50,605 nt of DNA from Acidobacteriota bacterium (GTDB taxonomy: Bacteria > Acidobacteriota > Blastocatellia > Pyrinomonadales > Pyrinomonadaceae). Each line of letters opens with the position of its first letter. Position 1 is the first letter of the stretch. The notes beneath the pieces are model-generated. The model worked only from the letters and a program-made list of their open reading frames with translations. It made no database searches and was not told the origin of the DNA. Where the stretch lies: contig JAFAVK010000037.1 of the NCBI GenBank assembly GCA_019242475.1, forward strand, positions 1 to 50,605, in the 5' to 3' direction. The translations under genes and the position numbers were made by a program. This document shows, one piece after another, positions 1-10,975 of this stretch.

Positions 1-1
1 C

Positions 2-2422
<2,421 letters not shown>

Positions 2423-2433
2423 CAGTTCAGAGT

Positions 2434-2510
2434 CGTGAACGGTGAACGGTGAGCCGTGACAAGTTGAACACCCTTTCTTACTTGTCACGGTTCACGGTTC
2501 ACGGTTCACG
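2434..2510. repeat. Heptamer palindrome, GTGAACG family
   Basis: Inverted repeat with 30-nt arms (2434-2463 and 2481-2510, 3 mismatches) and a 17-nt loop. Each arm is an imperfect tandem of the 7-mer GTGAACG. It fills the space between the hppA stop and the bioY ribosome-binding motif and could form a terminator-like hairpin in either direction. Confidence 0.9.
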
Positions 2511-2524
2511 CGAACGGAGTGAGC
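2510..2524 (+). promoter_or_regulatory. Repeat-borne ribosome-binding motif before bioY
   Basis: GCGAACGGAGTGAGC directly follows the right arm of the palindrome. Its GGAG (2516-2519) lies 6 nt before the bioY ATG. The same 15 bases occur at 47861-47875 before galT, again right after a palindrome. Confidence 0.75.
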
Positions 2525-2525
2525 T

Positions 2526-3110
2526 ATGAGCACATACGCTAAAGCCGAGACGCTGGTCGGCGTGGTCGCGGCGCCGCTGGATTGGACGCGTTCGGCGCTG
2601 CTGGTCGTGGGCTTCAGCCTGCTGACGGCGGCGGCGGCGCAGGTCGTGGTGCCCTTGCCTTTCACGCCCGTGCCTTTGACGGGGCAGACGTTCGCGGTGC
2701 TTTTGACGGGGGCGCTCTTGGGGCCGCGCCTGGGCGCGCTGGCGATGCTCGCGTACCTTTTGGAAGGGGCGGCGGGGCTGCCGTTCTTCCGCGGGGGCGC
2801 GGCCGGCGTCGGGCAGTTCTCGGGCGCGACGGCCGGGTACCTGCTCGCCTTCCCGGCGGCGGCTTACGTCACCGGCTACCTGGCCGAGCGCGGCTGGGAC
2901 AGGCGCTTTTTGACGGCGGCCCTGGCGATGGCCTTGGGCTCGCTCGTCATCCTCGCGTGCGGTTGGGCGTGGCTCGCGCTGTTGTTGAAGGGCGGCGCGG
3001 CGGCTTTCCGGCTCGGCGTCGCGCCGTTCCTGCCGGGCGACCTGTTGAAGGTCGCGCTCGCGGCCGCGGCGCTCCCCTCGGGGTGGGCGCTGCTGCGCCG
3101 TCTGAAGTAG
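2526..3110 (+). CDS. bioY: BioY-family biotin transporter (ECF S component)
   Basis: Substrate-binding membrane subunit for biotin uptake, working alone or with ECF energy-coupling subunits, none of which are in this window. 194 residues, about six hydrophobic segments, and the family signature regions: VPLPFTPVPLTGQTF near residues 42-56, LLGPRLGALAMLAYLLEGAAGLP, then an FRGG-type loop, and FLPGDLLKVALA near the C-terminus. The start at 2526 is supported by GGAG 6 nt upstream. Length is normal for BioY. No biotin-biosynthesis genes or BirA operator were recognised nearby. Confidence 0.93.
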   Translation: MSTYAKAETLVGVVAAPLDWTRSALLVVGFSLLTAAAAQVVVPLPFTPVPLTGQTFAVLLTGALLGPRLGALAMLAYLLEGAAGLPFFRGGAAGVGQFSGATAGYLLAFPAAAYVTGYLAERGWDRRFLTAALAMALGSLVILACGWAWLALLLKGGAAAFRLGVAPFLPGDLLKVALAAAALPSGWALLRRLK

Positions 3111-3159
3111 GCGCGGCGGGCGAATCGCGCGTTCGGGCGCGACCTCGCCGCTAACGTTT

Positions 3160-3192
3160 GAGAGCCCCCGACCGCTCCGGCCGGGGGCTCTC
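3160..3192 (+). terminator. GC-rich terminator-like hairpin after bioY
   Basis: Perfect 11-bp stem (3160-3170 with 3182-3192) and an 11-nt loop, followed by a short T-containing stretch (gctttgcc) rather than a long T run. It sits 50 nt after the bioY stop and just before the next promoter. Confidence 0.7.
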
Positions 3193-3211
3193 GCTTTGCC
3201 GGCCGCGCTTC

Positions 3212-3240
3212 TTGAAGTCGGCCGGGCGCGAAATTATAAT
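3212..3240 (+). promoter_or_regulatory. Sigma-70-like promoter (TTGAAG-17-TATAAT)
   Basis: TTGAAG at 3212-3217, 17-nt spacer, and perfect TATAAT at 3235-3240, about 55 nt before the ATG at 3295. This is an unusually clean match in a GC-rich background. Confidence 0.75.
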
Positions 3241-3294
3241 CTCGCCGTTTCCGTGACTCCTCCCCTCAAAACTTACTTGCACCAAGGCAGAGCA

Positions 3295-5304
3295 ATGAAG
3301 GCCCACCAGACACGTTCTCTCGCGGCGCGCGCCGCGGTCGCCGCGCTCGTCGTGCTGCTCGCGGCGCAGGCCGCGGCCGCCAAAGACACCTGGACGAGCG
3401 TCCGCTCGCAGAACTTCCTCCTCGTCGGCAACGCCTCGGAGAAGGAGATCAGGCAGGTCGCGACGCGGCTGGAGCAGTTCCGCCACGTCTTCACGCAGCT
3501 GCTCCCGAAGGTCAACTTCAACACGCCGGTGCCGACCACCGTCGTCGTCTTCAAGAACGACTCGGCCTACAAGCCGTTCAAGCCCGTGGCCGACGGGAAA
3601 ACCGTCGAGGTCGCCGGCTACTTCCAGTCGGGCGACGACGTGAACTACATCACGCTCACGCCCGAACGCCAGGCCGGCGTCGAGAACCCCTTCGGCACCA
3701 TCTACCACGAGTACACGCACCTGCTCGTCAACAACTCGCTCGGGGCGGGCGAGACGCCCGCGTGGTTCAACGAGGGGCTGGCCGAGTACTACAGCACCTT
3801 CGCCATCGAGGACGACCGCAAGGTCTACCTCGGCCGCCTCATCGACTACGACCTCCGCCTGCTGCGCGAGCAGAAGCTCATCCCGCTCTCGCAGCTCTTC
3901 GCCGTCACGCAGTACTCGCTCGAGCGCAACAAGCACGACGTGCGCACGCTCTTCTACGCGGAGTCGTGGGCGCTGGTGCACTACCTCATCCTCGGCAACG
4001 AGGGGAAGCGCCTGCCGCAGCTCGGCGAGTTCCTCGCGCTGTCGAAGAAGGGCGTGCCGACCGACGAGGCTTTCCGGCGCGCCTTCCAGACCGACACGGC
4101 CGCGATGGAGAAGGAGTTGCAGAAGTACGTCTCGGCCTACTCCTTCCAGGGCCGGGTCGCGACCTTCGAAAAGAAGCTCGAGTTCGACTCGCAGATGACC
4201 GCCGCGCCGATGAGCGACGCCGAGGCCGAAGCCTACCTCGGCGACCTGCTGCTCCACATCAACCGCCCCGACGACGCGGCCGCCCGGCTCCAGCACGCGC
4301 TCGAACTCGACCCGGCGAACGTGATGGCCCGCACCTCGCTTGGCATGGCGCAGCTCAGGCAGAAGCGCGAGGCGGAGGCCATCCTCAACCTGCGCGAGGC
4401 CGCGGCCGCCGGCACGGACAACTACCTCGCGCACTACTACTACGCCTACGCGCTGAGCCGCGTCGGCATGGCCGAGGGCGGCCTGATGCAGGGCTACCCG
4501 GCCGACCGCGCGGCCGAGATGCGCGCGGCGCTGCGCAAGGCCATCAGCCTGCGCCCGGACTTCCCCGAGAGCTACCACCTGCTCGCGTGGGTTGACCTCG
4601 TCACCGGCGAGAACATCGCCGAGGGCGTGCAGCTCATCGGCAAGGCGGTCGCGCTCGCGCCCGGCAACCAGCACTACGCGCTCGTGCTCGCGCAGCTCTA
4701 CCTGCGCCAGGACAAGGTCGAGGAGGCGCGCCGGACGGCTGAGCTGCTCGCGCGCGAGGGCACAGACCCTTCCTTGCGCGCGACGGCACAGTCCGTGCTC
4801 GCCTCGATCAACAACTACGACGAGCAGTTGAAGAAGTACAAGGCGGCGCGGGAGGCGTACGAGCGCGGCGAGCCGAAACTCGTCGTACGTGAAGAGGGGG
4901 AGCAGAAGAAGGACTCCGAAGAGGAGAACGCGAAGCCGCGCAAATCGGACGACGAGCTGGCGGCCGAGGCGATGGCTGAGGCGATAGGCGACGCGCTGCG
5001 CAAGCCGCAGGACGGCGAGACGCGCGTGCAGGCCGCGCTCGCGCGCATCGAGTGCGGCCCGAAGGGCCTGGTCTTCGTCCTGAAGGCGGGCGACCGCACG
5101 CTGCGGCTGACCGCGGCGGGCTTCGGCGGCCTGCATCTCGTCAACTTCAACCGGGAGGCCGACAGCCAGCTCACCTGCGGCGCGCGCAAGACCGAGACGC
5201 CCTCCGTCGTCACCTACCGCCCCGCCCCGGACGCGCGCGCCAAGACCGACGGCGCCCTCGTCGCACTGGAGTTCGTGCCCGCCAATTTTCAACTGAAACA
5301 GTGA
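3295..5304 (+). CDS. Secreted HExxH metallopeptidase-like protein with TPR repeats
   Basis: 669 residues from the ATG at 3295, which has AAGG 7 nt upstream and gives an N-terminal signal peptide (basic start, Ala/Val/Leu core, AQAAAAK cleavage region). The frame is open further upstream, but that extension lacks a signal and crosses the promoter. A gluzincin zinc motif HEYTH is followed by NEGLAEYY, which supplies the third-ligand glutamate, as in peptidase MA/DUF1570-type proteins. The C-terminal half has tetratricopeptide-like helical repeats (for example the stretches around LGDLLLHINRPDDAA and LDPANVMARTSLG), then an acidic Lys/Glu-rich linker and a small C-terminal domain. Probable role: periplasmic or extracellular proteolysis or protein interaction; the substrate is unknown. 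Confidence 0.85.
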   Translation: MKAHQTRSLAARAAVAALVVLLAAQAAAAKDTWTSVRSQNFLLVGNASEKEIRQVATRLEQFRHVFTQLLPKVNFNTPVPTTVVVFKNDSAYKPFKPVADGKTVEVAGYFQSGDDVNYITLTPERQAGVENPFGTIYHEYTHLLVNNSLGAGETPAWFNEGLAEYYSTFAIEDDRKVYLGRLIDYDLRLLREQKLIPLSQLFAVTQYSLERNKHDVRTLFYAESWALVHYLILGNEGKRLPQLGEFLALSKKGVPTDEAFRRAFQTDTAAMEKELQKYVSAYSFQGRVATFEKKLEFDSQMTAAPMSDAEAEAYLGDLLLHINRPDDAAARLQHALELDPANVMARTSLGMAQLRQKREAEAILNLREAAAAGTDNYLAHYYYAYALSRVGMAEGGLMQGYPADRAAEMRAALRKAISLRPDFPESYHLLAWVDLVTGENIAEGVQLIGKAVALAPGNQHYALVLAQLYLRQDKVEEARRTAELLAREGTDPSLRATAQSVLASINNYDEQLKKYKAAREAYERGEPKLVVREEGEQKKDSEEENAKPRKSDDELAAEAMAEAIGDALRKPQDGETRVQAALARIECGPKGLVFVLKAGDRTLRLTAAGFGGLHLVNFNREADSQLTCGARKTETPSVVTYRPAPDARAKTDGALVALEFVPANFQLKQ

Positions 5305-5307
5305 GGG

Positions 5308-5365
5308 GATTGATTCAATGGACAGACGTCCAAATGAATCAATCTCTTCGCTTCCCAAATGAATC
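5308..5365 (+). promoter_or_regulatory. Inverted plus direct repeat before the ECF sigma gene
   Basis: A 10-bp perfect inverted repeat (GATTGATTCA 5308-5317, TGAATCAATC 5335-5344) starts 3 nt after the previous stop. CCAAATGAATC occurs twice (5330-5340 and 5355-5365), 25 bp apart. The stretch is AT-rich compared with its surroundings. It may be an operator or autoregulated sigma promoter region, or a weak terminator of the upstream gene; there is no T tract. Confidence 0.45.
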
Positions 5366-5413
5366 CACCGGTGGTAAAGATAACGTAATCTTTTGAGGGG
5401 AGGGGTGCCAAAA

Positions 5414-6007
5414 GTGTCATCACCCCCAACGAGGCCGCCCAACGACGCCGAGTCGTTGCAGGCCGAGATGATCCGGGGCGTCGCCGAAGGGGACAACCAG
5501 GCGCTCGCCTCGCTCTACGACGCGACCAGCCGGACGCTCTACGGGCTCCTGCTGCGCATCCTCTCCGACCCGTCCGCGGCCGAAGAGGTGCTGCTCGACG
5601 TGTACGCGCAGGTCTGGCGGCAGGCCAAAAGCTACAGCGCCGAGCGCGGCAAGCCCCTGGCCTGGCTGACGACCATCGCGCGCAGCCGCGCCATCGACCG
5701 CCTGCGGCGGGGCAGGCAGGAACACCTGTTGAACGTCCCGCTCGAAGAGGCCACGCGCGCCGCGCGCGGCGAGTCGGTCGAGGAGGGCGTGCTGGCGGGC
5801 GAGGTGGGCGCGGTCGTCAGGGCCGCGTTGGATACGCTCGCGCCCGAGCAGCGCGATGTCATCGAGCTGGCTTACTACGGCGGGATGAGCCACAGCGAGA
5901 TCGCGGCCTCGCGGAACCTGCCGCTCGGCACCGTCAAGACGCGCACGCGGCTCGGCATGATGCGCCTGCGCGAGATGCTCAAGCCGGCATGGGAAGGGAT
6001 GCTATGA
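5414..6007 (+). CDS. ECF-type RNA polymerase sigma factor
   Basis: 197 residues from the GTG at 5414, chosen because GGAGG (5399-5403) lies 10 nt upstream; a TTG at 5393 in the same frame would overlap that motif. The sigma-2 region spans about residues 25-95 (LLLRILSDPSAAEEVLLDVYAQVW, then the ARSRAIDRLRR segment that contacts the -10 element). Sigma-4 is near the end, with HSEIAASRNLPLGTVKTR as the helix-turn-helix. There is no extra C-terminal domain. It overlaps the next gene by 4 nt (ATGA), a typical sigma/anti-sigma operon. The partner's cupin domain suggests response to oxidative or zinc-linked stress, by analogy with RpoE-ChrR. Confidence 0.92.
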   Translation: MSSPPTRPPNDAESLQAEMIRGVAEGDNQALASLYDATSRTLYGLLLRILSDPSAAEEVLLDVYAQVWRQAKSYSAERGKPLAWLTTIARSRAIDRLRRGRQEHLLNVPLEEATRAARGESVEEGVLAGEVGAVVRAALDTLAPEQRDVIELAYYGGMSHSEIAASRNLPLGTVKTRTRLGMMRLREMLKPAWEGML

Positions 6008-6609
6008 GCCACACGACAGTTGACGAAGAGGCGGCCGGGCGGGCCGCGCTCTACGCCCTGGGCGCGCTCGAAGGGGACGAGGCGCGCGAGTTCGAGGAGC
6101 ACCTGGCCGCGGGCTGCGCGGCCTGCGCGGCGGAGCTGCGCGAGTTCGAGACGGTCGCGGCCGACCTGGGGCTGGCCGCGCCCGCGGCCGAGCCGCCGGC
6201 GGGCGTGCGCGCGCGGCTGCTGTCTCTCGTCTCCGAAGGCGGCGGCTCGGCGAGCGCGGGCGCCGCGCCCGGCTTCCTCGTCCTGCGCGCGGGGGAAGGC
6301 AGGTGGCGCCCGACCGACGACGCGGGCGTCTCTTTCAAGCTCCTCTTCGCCGACCGCGAGCGCGGCACCGTGACGACGCTCGTCAGGATGGAGCCGGGCT
6401 CGCGCATCCGCTCGCACCGCCACCTCGGCGTCGAGCAGTGCCTCGTCCTCGAAGGCGACGTGCGCTCCGGGTCGGTCGGGATGACGGCCGGCGACTTCAA
6501 CTGCTCGATGCCGGGCAGCGTCCACGAAGAGTTAATGAGCGACGGCGGCGCCCTCCTCCTCCTCGTCTCGCCCGAGCGCTACGAGCCCATCGAGCCGCAC
6601 GCCCATTGA
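6004..6609 (+). CDS. ChrR-like cupin anti-sigma factor
   Basis: 201 residues, start at the ATG overlapping the sigma stop. The N-terminal anti-sigma region has a zinc-binding-type HLAAGCAAC, which is H-x4-C-x2-C, one residue longer than the usual H-x3-C-x2-C. The C-terminal half is a cupin with the metal-ligand pattern SHRHLGVEQ and, later, GDFNCSMPGSVHEE. In the RpoE-ChrR system of Rhodobacter the N-terminal domain holds the sigma factor and the cupin senses the signal. No transmembrane segment is visible, so the protein is probably cytoplasmic. The sigma-partner assignment comes from gene overlap. Confidence 0.85.
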   Translation: MSHTTVDEEAAGRAALYALGALEGDEAREFEEHLAAGCAACAAELREFETVAADLGLAAPAAEPPAGVRARLLSLVSEGGGSASAGAAPGFLVLRAGEGRWRPTDDAGVSFKLLFADRERGTVTTLVRMEPGSRIRSHRHLGVEQCLVLEGDVRSGSVGMTAGDFNCSMPGSVHEELMSDGGALLLLVSPERYEPIEPHAH

Positions 6610-6638
6610 TTTGTGACGGGCGCATTGCGAAAGATTCT

Positions 6639-6713
6639 TTCACCACAGAGACACAGAGGCACAGCTTCGAGCAAATAGCTCAACAAGCTGTGCCTCTGTG
6701 TCTCTGTGGTGAA
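6639..6713. repeat. Perfect 29-bp inverted repeat, CACAGAGA family
   Basis: Arms 6639-6667 and 6685-6713 are perfectly complementary, with a 17-nt loop. Unlike the other palindromes here, the unit is an 8-mer (CACAGAGA). It lies between the anti-sigma gene and fbaB and is a probable bidirectional terminator. Confidence 0.92.
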
Positions 6714-6786
6714 CTTCAATCCGTACTACCCTCAACACACGCACAAACCCGCCTCCGCCCCGCTTCCGCCCCCGCGCGCCGCGCGT

Positions 6787-6792
6787 TATAAT
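6787..6792 (+). promoter_or_regulatory. Possible -10 element of fbaB
   Basis: TATAAT stands alone in a very GC-rich stretch 66 nt before the fbaB ATG. The base 17-nt upstream (TTCCGC, 6764-6769) is a poor -35, so the promoter call is weak. Confidence 0.4.
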
Positions 6793-6858
6793 CCGCCTTC
6801 GACCGAAAACCCGGACGGGCCGCTCGTAGCGAAATTTTATCTGGAGGATTTCAACCTG

Positions 6859-7956
<1,098 letters not shown>

Positions 7957-7960
7957 AGGC

Positions 7961-8160
7961 GGTAGGCAGTAGGCAAATGGCAGTAGACAGTTAAGGTCGA
8001 GCCCCGTCAGGGGCGACATGTTTATAGCTCAAGGCGTCAATTAATTTTTCCAAGCCCCGGAGGGGCGGCATGTTGATGTCGCCCCTGACGGGGCTCGGCG
8101 GTTAATTGGATTGCACGAACTATAAACATGCCGCCCCTCCGGGGCTTTCAACTGCCTACC
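7961..8160. repeat. Composite palindrome with interleaved arms (A-B-A'-B')
   Basis: Outer arms GGTAGGCAGT (7961-7970) and ACTGCCTACC (8151-8160) belong to the GTAGGCA heptamer family. Inside are two further pairs: A 7999-8019 with A' 8076-8096 (21 bp) and B 8053-8074 with B' 8125-8146 (22 bp), in crossing order. The tail of A (8017-8027) also matches the head of B' (8120-8130). A and B are each partly self-complementary (GCCCC...GGGGC). The element fills most of the 286-bp gap before the next sigma gene. Confidence 0.9.
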
Positions 8161-8242
8161 CCATACTGAATCTGAACTCCGGCGCGGCGTCGTAGGTATG
8201 GGCGTGCACGGCGTGAATCTCTCGGAGCGGGGCTTTTAGGGC

Positions 8243-8836
8243 TTGTCACTGGCGACCCCACAGACGGACGCGGAGGACGCGGAGCTGCTGCGCGCGGTGG
8301 CGCGCGGCGACGAGGCGGCGTTCGCGCGCGTCTACGACCGCTACGCCCCCATCCTCCTGGGGCTCATGCTCCGTATATTACGCAGCCGCCCCGAGGCGGA
8401 GGACGTTTTGCAGGAGGTCTTCCTGCAAGTCTGGCAGCAGGCGCGCTCGTTCGACCCGGCGCGCGGCCGCGCCTTCACCTGGCTCGCGACGCTCGCGCGC
8501 AGCCGGGCCATCGACCGCCTGCGCGCCGTTGACTCGCGCGAGCGGGCCGCGCAGCGCTCGGCCGAGGACGGTCAGCCGCCCGCCGCCGAATCGCCGAGTT
8601 GGGCCGAGGAGGAGGCCATCCGCGCCGAGCGCGCAGAGGCGGTGCGCGCGGCGCTCGCCGAGCTGCCCGAGGAGCAGAGACAGGTGCTCGTGCTCGCGTA
8701 CATCGACGGCATGTCGCAGTCCGAGATCGCCGCGGCGAAGAACCAGCCGCTCGGCACCGTCAAGACGCGGACGCGCACCGGGCTCAAACGTCTGAGCGAG
8801 GCGTTGCGCTCGCGGCTCGGACAGCAGTTCGCGTGA
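8243..8836 (+). CDS. ECF-type RNA polymerase sigma factor (second copy)
   Basis: 197 residues, paralogous to the sigma factor at 5414: the same LRRAVARGDEAAF-type start, the LARSRAIDRLR segment of region 2, and the region-4 helix-turn-helix MSQSEIAAAKNQPLGTVKTR. The start is a TTG at 8243 with only a weak purine stretch upstream; the exact start is uncertain by a few codons. The next gene, 46 nt downstream, is a RskA-type anti-sigma factor, so they are probably an operon and partners. Probable role: switching on an envelope or redox stress regulon. Confidence 0.92.
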   Translation: MSLATPQTDAEDAELLRAVARGDEAAFARVYDRYAPILLGLMLRILRSRPEAEDVLQEVFLQVWQQARSFDPARGRAFTWLATLARSRAIDRLRAVDSRERAAQRSAEDGQPPAAESPSWAEEEAIRAERAEAVRAALAELPEEQRQVLVLAYIDGMSQSEIAAAKNQPLGTVKTRTRTGLKRLSEALRSRLGQQFA

Positions 8837-8882
8837 GCGCGGGAACGGGCGGCGTAAACTTTCGTCAATAGATTCAAGTCTG

Positions 8883-9800
8883 ATGCGGCACGAAGACTAC
8901 AAACAGCTGCTGGCGCTCGAAGCCGTGGGCGCGCTCGACGAGGAAGAGCGCGCCCGGCTCGGGGAGCACCTGCCCTCCTGCGCAGAGTGCCGCGAGGAGC
9001 TGCGCGAGATGTCGGACGCCGCCGCGTCGCTCCTCTACACGGTCGAGCCCGTCCGGCCCTCTGCGGAACTGCGCGCGCACGTCCTCGCGCGCGTCCGCGC
9101 CGTAGACCCTTCGGAGGTCTTCGTAGACCCGTCCGAGGTCGCGGCCTCGTCGAAGGCGGCTGACCCTTCCGAGGCGCGCGCCGGGGCGCCGTCCCCCACC
9201 GTCCCGCGCGACCTGCGCTCGCTCCTCGGCGGCGCAAGCCTCTGGCAAATCTTCGCGTGGCGGCCCGCGCTCGGCTTCGGCGCCGCGGCGGCCCTGGCCG
9301 CGGTGGTGCTGCTCGGCCTCACGAGCCTCACGCTCTGGAGTCGGAACCGGTCTCTGAGCGAGGAGGTGGCGAGCCTCGCCGGCCGCCTGCGCGAGGCGCA
9401 GAGCGAGACCGCGGGGCAGCGCGAACAGTTAGCGAGCGCGCGCAACGTCGAAGAGCTGCTCGCCTCCCCCGGCGTGCGCGTCGCGGAGCTTTCGGGCAAG
9501 ACGCCCGCGCCGCAGGCGCACGCCATGCTCGCCTACGACCGCGCGACGGGCCGCGCCGTCGTCATGGCGACGGGGCTCCCGCCCTGCCCCGAAGGGCACG
9601 CCTACCAGCTCTGGCTCATCGCCGACAACAAGCCGCTGCCGGGCGGCACCTTCAAGTCGGACGCGCAGGGGCGCGGGCACATGAGCGACAGCCTCCCGCC
9701 CAACCACACCGCCCCCACCTTCGCCGTCACCCTCGAACGCGAAGGCGGCGTCCCCGCCCCGCAAGGCGACGTGTTCCTGGTAGGCACCGCGAAGGGATAA
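8883..9800 (+). CDS. RskA-type membrane anti-sigma factor
   Basis: 305 residues. N-terminal zinc anti-sigma motif HLPSCAEC (H-x3-C-x2-C), a linker with a repeated VDPSEV motif (about residues 75-95), one transmembrane helix near residues 137-157 (ALGFGAAAALAAVVLLGL), a coiled coil (SLSEEVASLAGRLREAQSE), and a C-terminal extracytoplasmic RskA domain (GHAYQLWLIADNKPLPGGTF). In Mycobacterium RskA holds SigK at the membrane until it is proteolysed or reduced. Partner by position: the sigma factor at 8243. The ATG at 8883 has no strong Shine-Dalgarno. Confidence 0.88.
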   Translation: MRHEDYKQLLALEAVGALDEEERARLGEHLPSCAECREELREMSDAAASLLYTVEPVRPSAELRAHVLARVRAVDPSEVFVDPSEVAASSKAADPSEARAGAPSPTVPRDLRSLLGGASLWQIFAWRPALGFGAAAALAAVVLLGLTSLTLWSRNRSLSEEVASLAGRLREAQSETAGQREQLASARNVEELLASPGVRVAELSGKTPAPQAHAMLAYDRATGRAVVMATGLPPCPEGHAYQLWLIADNKPLPGGTFKSDAQGRGHMSDSLPPNHTAPTFAVTLEREGGVPAPQGDVFLVGTAKG

Positions 9801-9806
9801 GACTTT

Positions 9807-9887
9807 AATGATGAATGCTGAATGATGAGTGATGAATTGAAGCCAGCCCGCCTTCAATTCATCACTCATCATTCAGCATTCATCATT
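9807..9887. repeat. Perfect 36-bp inverted repeat, TGATGAA heptamer family
   Basis: Arms 9807-9842 and 9852-9887 with no mismatch and a 9-nt loop. Built from TGATGAA-like 7-mers, so TGA occurs in all three frames for a ribosome entering from either side. Begins 7 nt after the anti-sigma stop. Confidence 0.95.
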
Positions 9888-9936
9888 TCTTTGCTACACT
9901 GTCCGGCAAACGTTGACCCGAAGGAGCAAGGCGGAA

Positions 9937-10137
9937 GTGGCGGATAAACCGAAAGTGGCGAACGAGATTTCGGAAGGGACGGGGCAGTTCGACAACCGCT
10001 TCGTCCTCTGGCGCAGGTTCTGCGCCGAGACCGGCGTCCCCGTGGAGACCCTCCCCAGCGACCTCACCGGCGAACACAAAGACATGTGGGAGAAGCTCAA
10101 GAACGAGCTGCTGCACAAGCCCGTGGAAGAAAAGTGA
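9937..10137 (+). CDS. Small hypothetical protein (66 aa)
   Basis: Start taken as the GTG at 9937, since AAGGAG (9921-9926) lies 10 nt upstream; a TTG at 9913 would place that motif inside the gene. The protein is hydrophilic and charged (ADKPKVANEISEG at the start, KDMWEKLKNELLHKPVEEK at the end), with a probable helical C-terminus, no transmembrane segment and no Cys motif. I do not recognise the family. It stands between two TGATGAA palindromes, and its stop codon lies inside the second one. Confidence 0.6.
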   Translation: MADKPKVANEISEGTGQFDNRFVLWRRFCAETGVPVETLPSDLTGEHKDMWEKLKNELLHKPVEEK

Positions 10138-10206
10138 TGAATGATGAATGATGAATGAGAAGCACACTGTTTCTTATTCATCACTCATCATTCATCATTC
10201 ATCACT
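10134..10206. repeat. TGATGAA palindrome between convergent genes
   Basis: Left arm from 10134, right arm to about 10206, imperfect (the right arm is one unit longer). Contains the TGA stop of the small gene at 10135-10137 and ends just before the stop of the minus-strand MBL gene at 10208, so it may terminate both. Confidence 0.85.
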
Positions 10207-10207
10207 C

Positions 10208-10879
10208 CTACAGGTATCTTCCCGTCAGGAAAGGGTTCGTGCGGCGCTCGCGGCCGATGGTGGTTTCGGGGCCGTGGCCGGAGTAGACGACCACGTCGTC
10301 GCCGAGCGTGAGAATCTTCTCGTGGATCGAGTCCATCAACTGCCGCGTCGAGCCGCCGGGCAAGTCCGTCCTGCCCACGGAGCCCGCGAAGAGGCAGTCG
10401 CCGACGAAGACCTTGCGTTCGTTCGGCTCGAAGAGCACGACGTGGCCGGGCGTGTGGCCGGGGCAGTGGAGCACCTTGAACTGTAGCTCCCCCACCTCGT
10501 ACACCTCGCCGTCCTGCCAGTGCCGCCCGACCGGCGGCGGCGTCTCGTACTCGAAGCCGAAGTGGCGCCACTGCTCCCGCGGGATGCCGAGCAGCTCCGG
10601 CTGGCGCGGCAGGGCGAAGTAGAGCGGCTCGTCCGCCTCGTGCAAAATCACCTCCGCCGCGGGCCGCGCGCGCTTCAGCGCCGCCACGCCGCCGACGTGA
10701 TCCAGGTGCGCGTGCGTCAGCGCGATGGCCTGCAACTCCAGCCCCAGCCTGTCTAAAGCCTCGACGATCTCGTCGGCCGCCTCGCCCGGGTCAACGCAGA
10801 CGGCGCGCCGCGTCTGCTCACAACCCAGGACGCGCGTGTGCTGCTGGAAGGCGGTGAGGGTTATCTGCTCGATGATCAT
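10208..10879 (-). CDS. MBL-fold metallohydrolase (YcbL/glyoxalase II-like)
   Basis: 223 residues from the ATG at 10879 (an in-frame TTG at 10891 is an alternative). Metal-binding motif THAHLDHVGG, followed by HCPGHTPGHV, FVGDCLFAGSVGRTDLPGG and, at the end, YSGHGPETTIGRERRTNPF, which is characteristic of the small YcbL-type hydroxyacylglutathione-hydrolase-like enzymes. Expected to hydrolyse thioesters such as S-lactoylglutathione analogues; the physiological substrate is not certain. Divergent from amrS, with a shared 96-bp intergenic region. Confidence 0.88.
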   Translation of the reverse strand: MIIEQITLTAFQQHTRVLGCEQTRRAVCVDPGEAADEIVEALDRLGLELQAIALTHAHLDHVGGVAALKRARPAAEVILHEADEPLYFALPRQPELLGIPREQWRHFGFEYETPPPVGRHWQDGEVYEVGELQFKVLHCPGHTPGHVVLFEPNERKVFVGDCLFAGSVGRTDLPGGSTRQLMDSIHEKILTLGDDVVVYSGHGPETTIGRERRTNPFLTGRYL

Positions 10880-10906
10880 GGCGGCTGCCAAACCTTTCGG
10901 GAAGAG

Positions 10907-10935
10907 TTAGAATAAGGGCCGACCCCGAGTATAAA
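10907..10935 (+). promoter_or_regulatory. Possible promoter of amrS
   Basis: TATAAA at 10930-10935 with TTAGAA 17 nt upstream (10907-10912), 40 nt before the ATG. The -10 is good; the -35 matches three of six consensus positions. Confidence 0.5.
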
Positions 10936-10975
10936 CAGACTCCCCCGCACGCCGCCAACAGGAGGTCTTGACGAG

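Noticed and set aside
3151..5496. 781-codon open frame on the minus strand
   Set aside because: It is antisense to the peptidase/TPR gene, Arg/Leu/Val/Ala-rich in the way of high-GC shadow frames, and lacks a recognisable domain.
9807..10206. Possible CRISPR array
   Set aside because: The repeats are inverted 7-nt tandems without spacers of uniform length and without cas genes.
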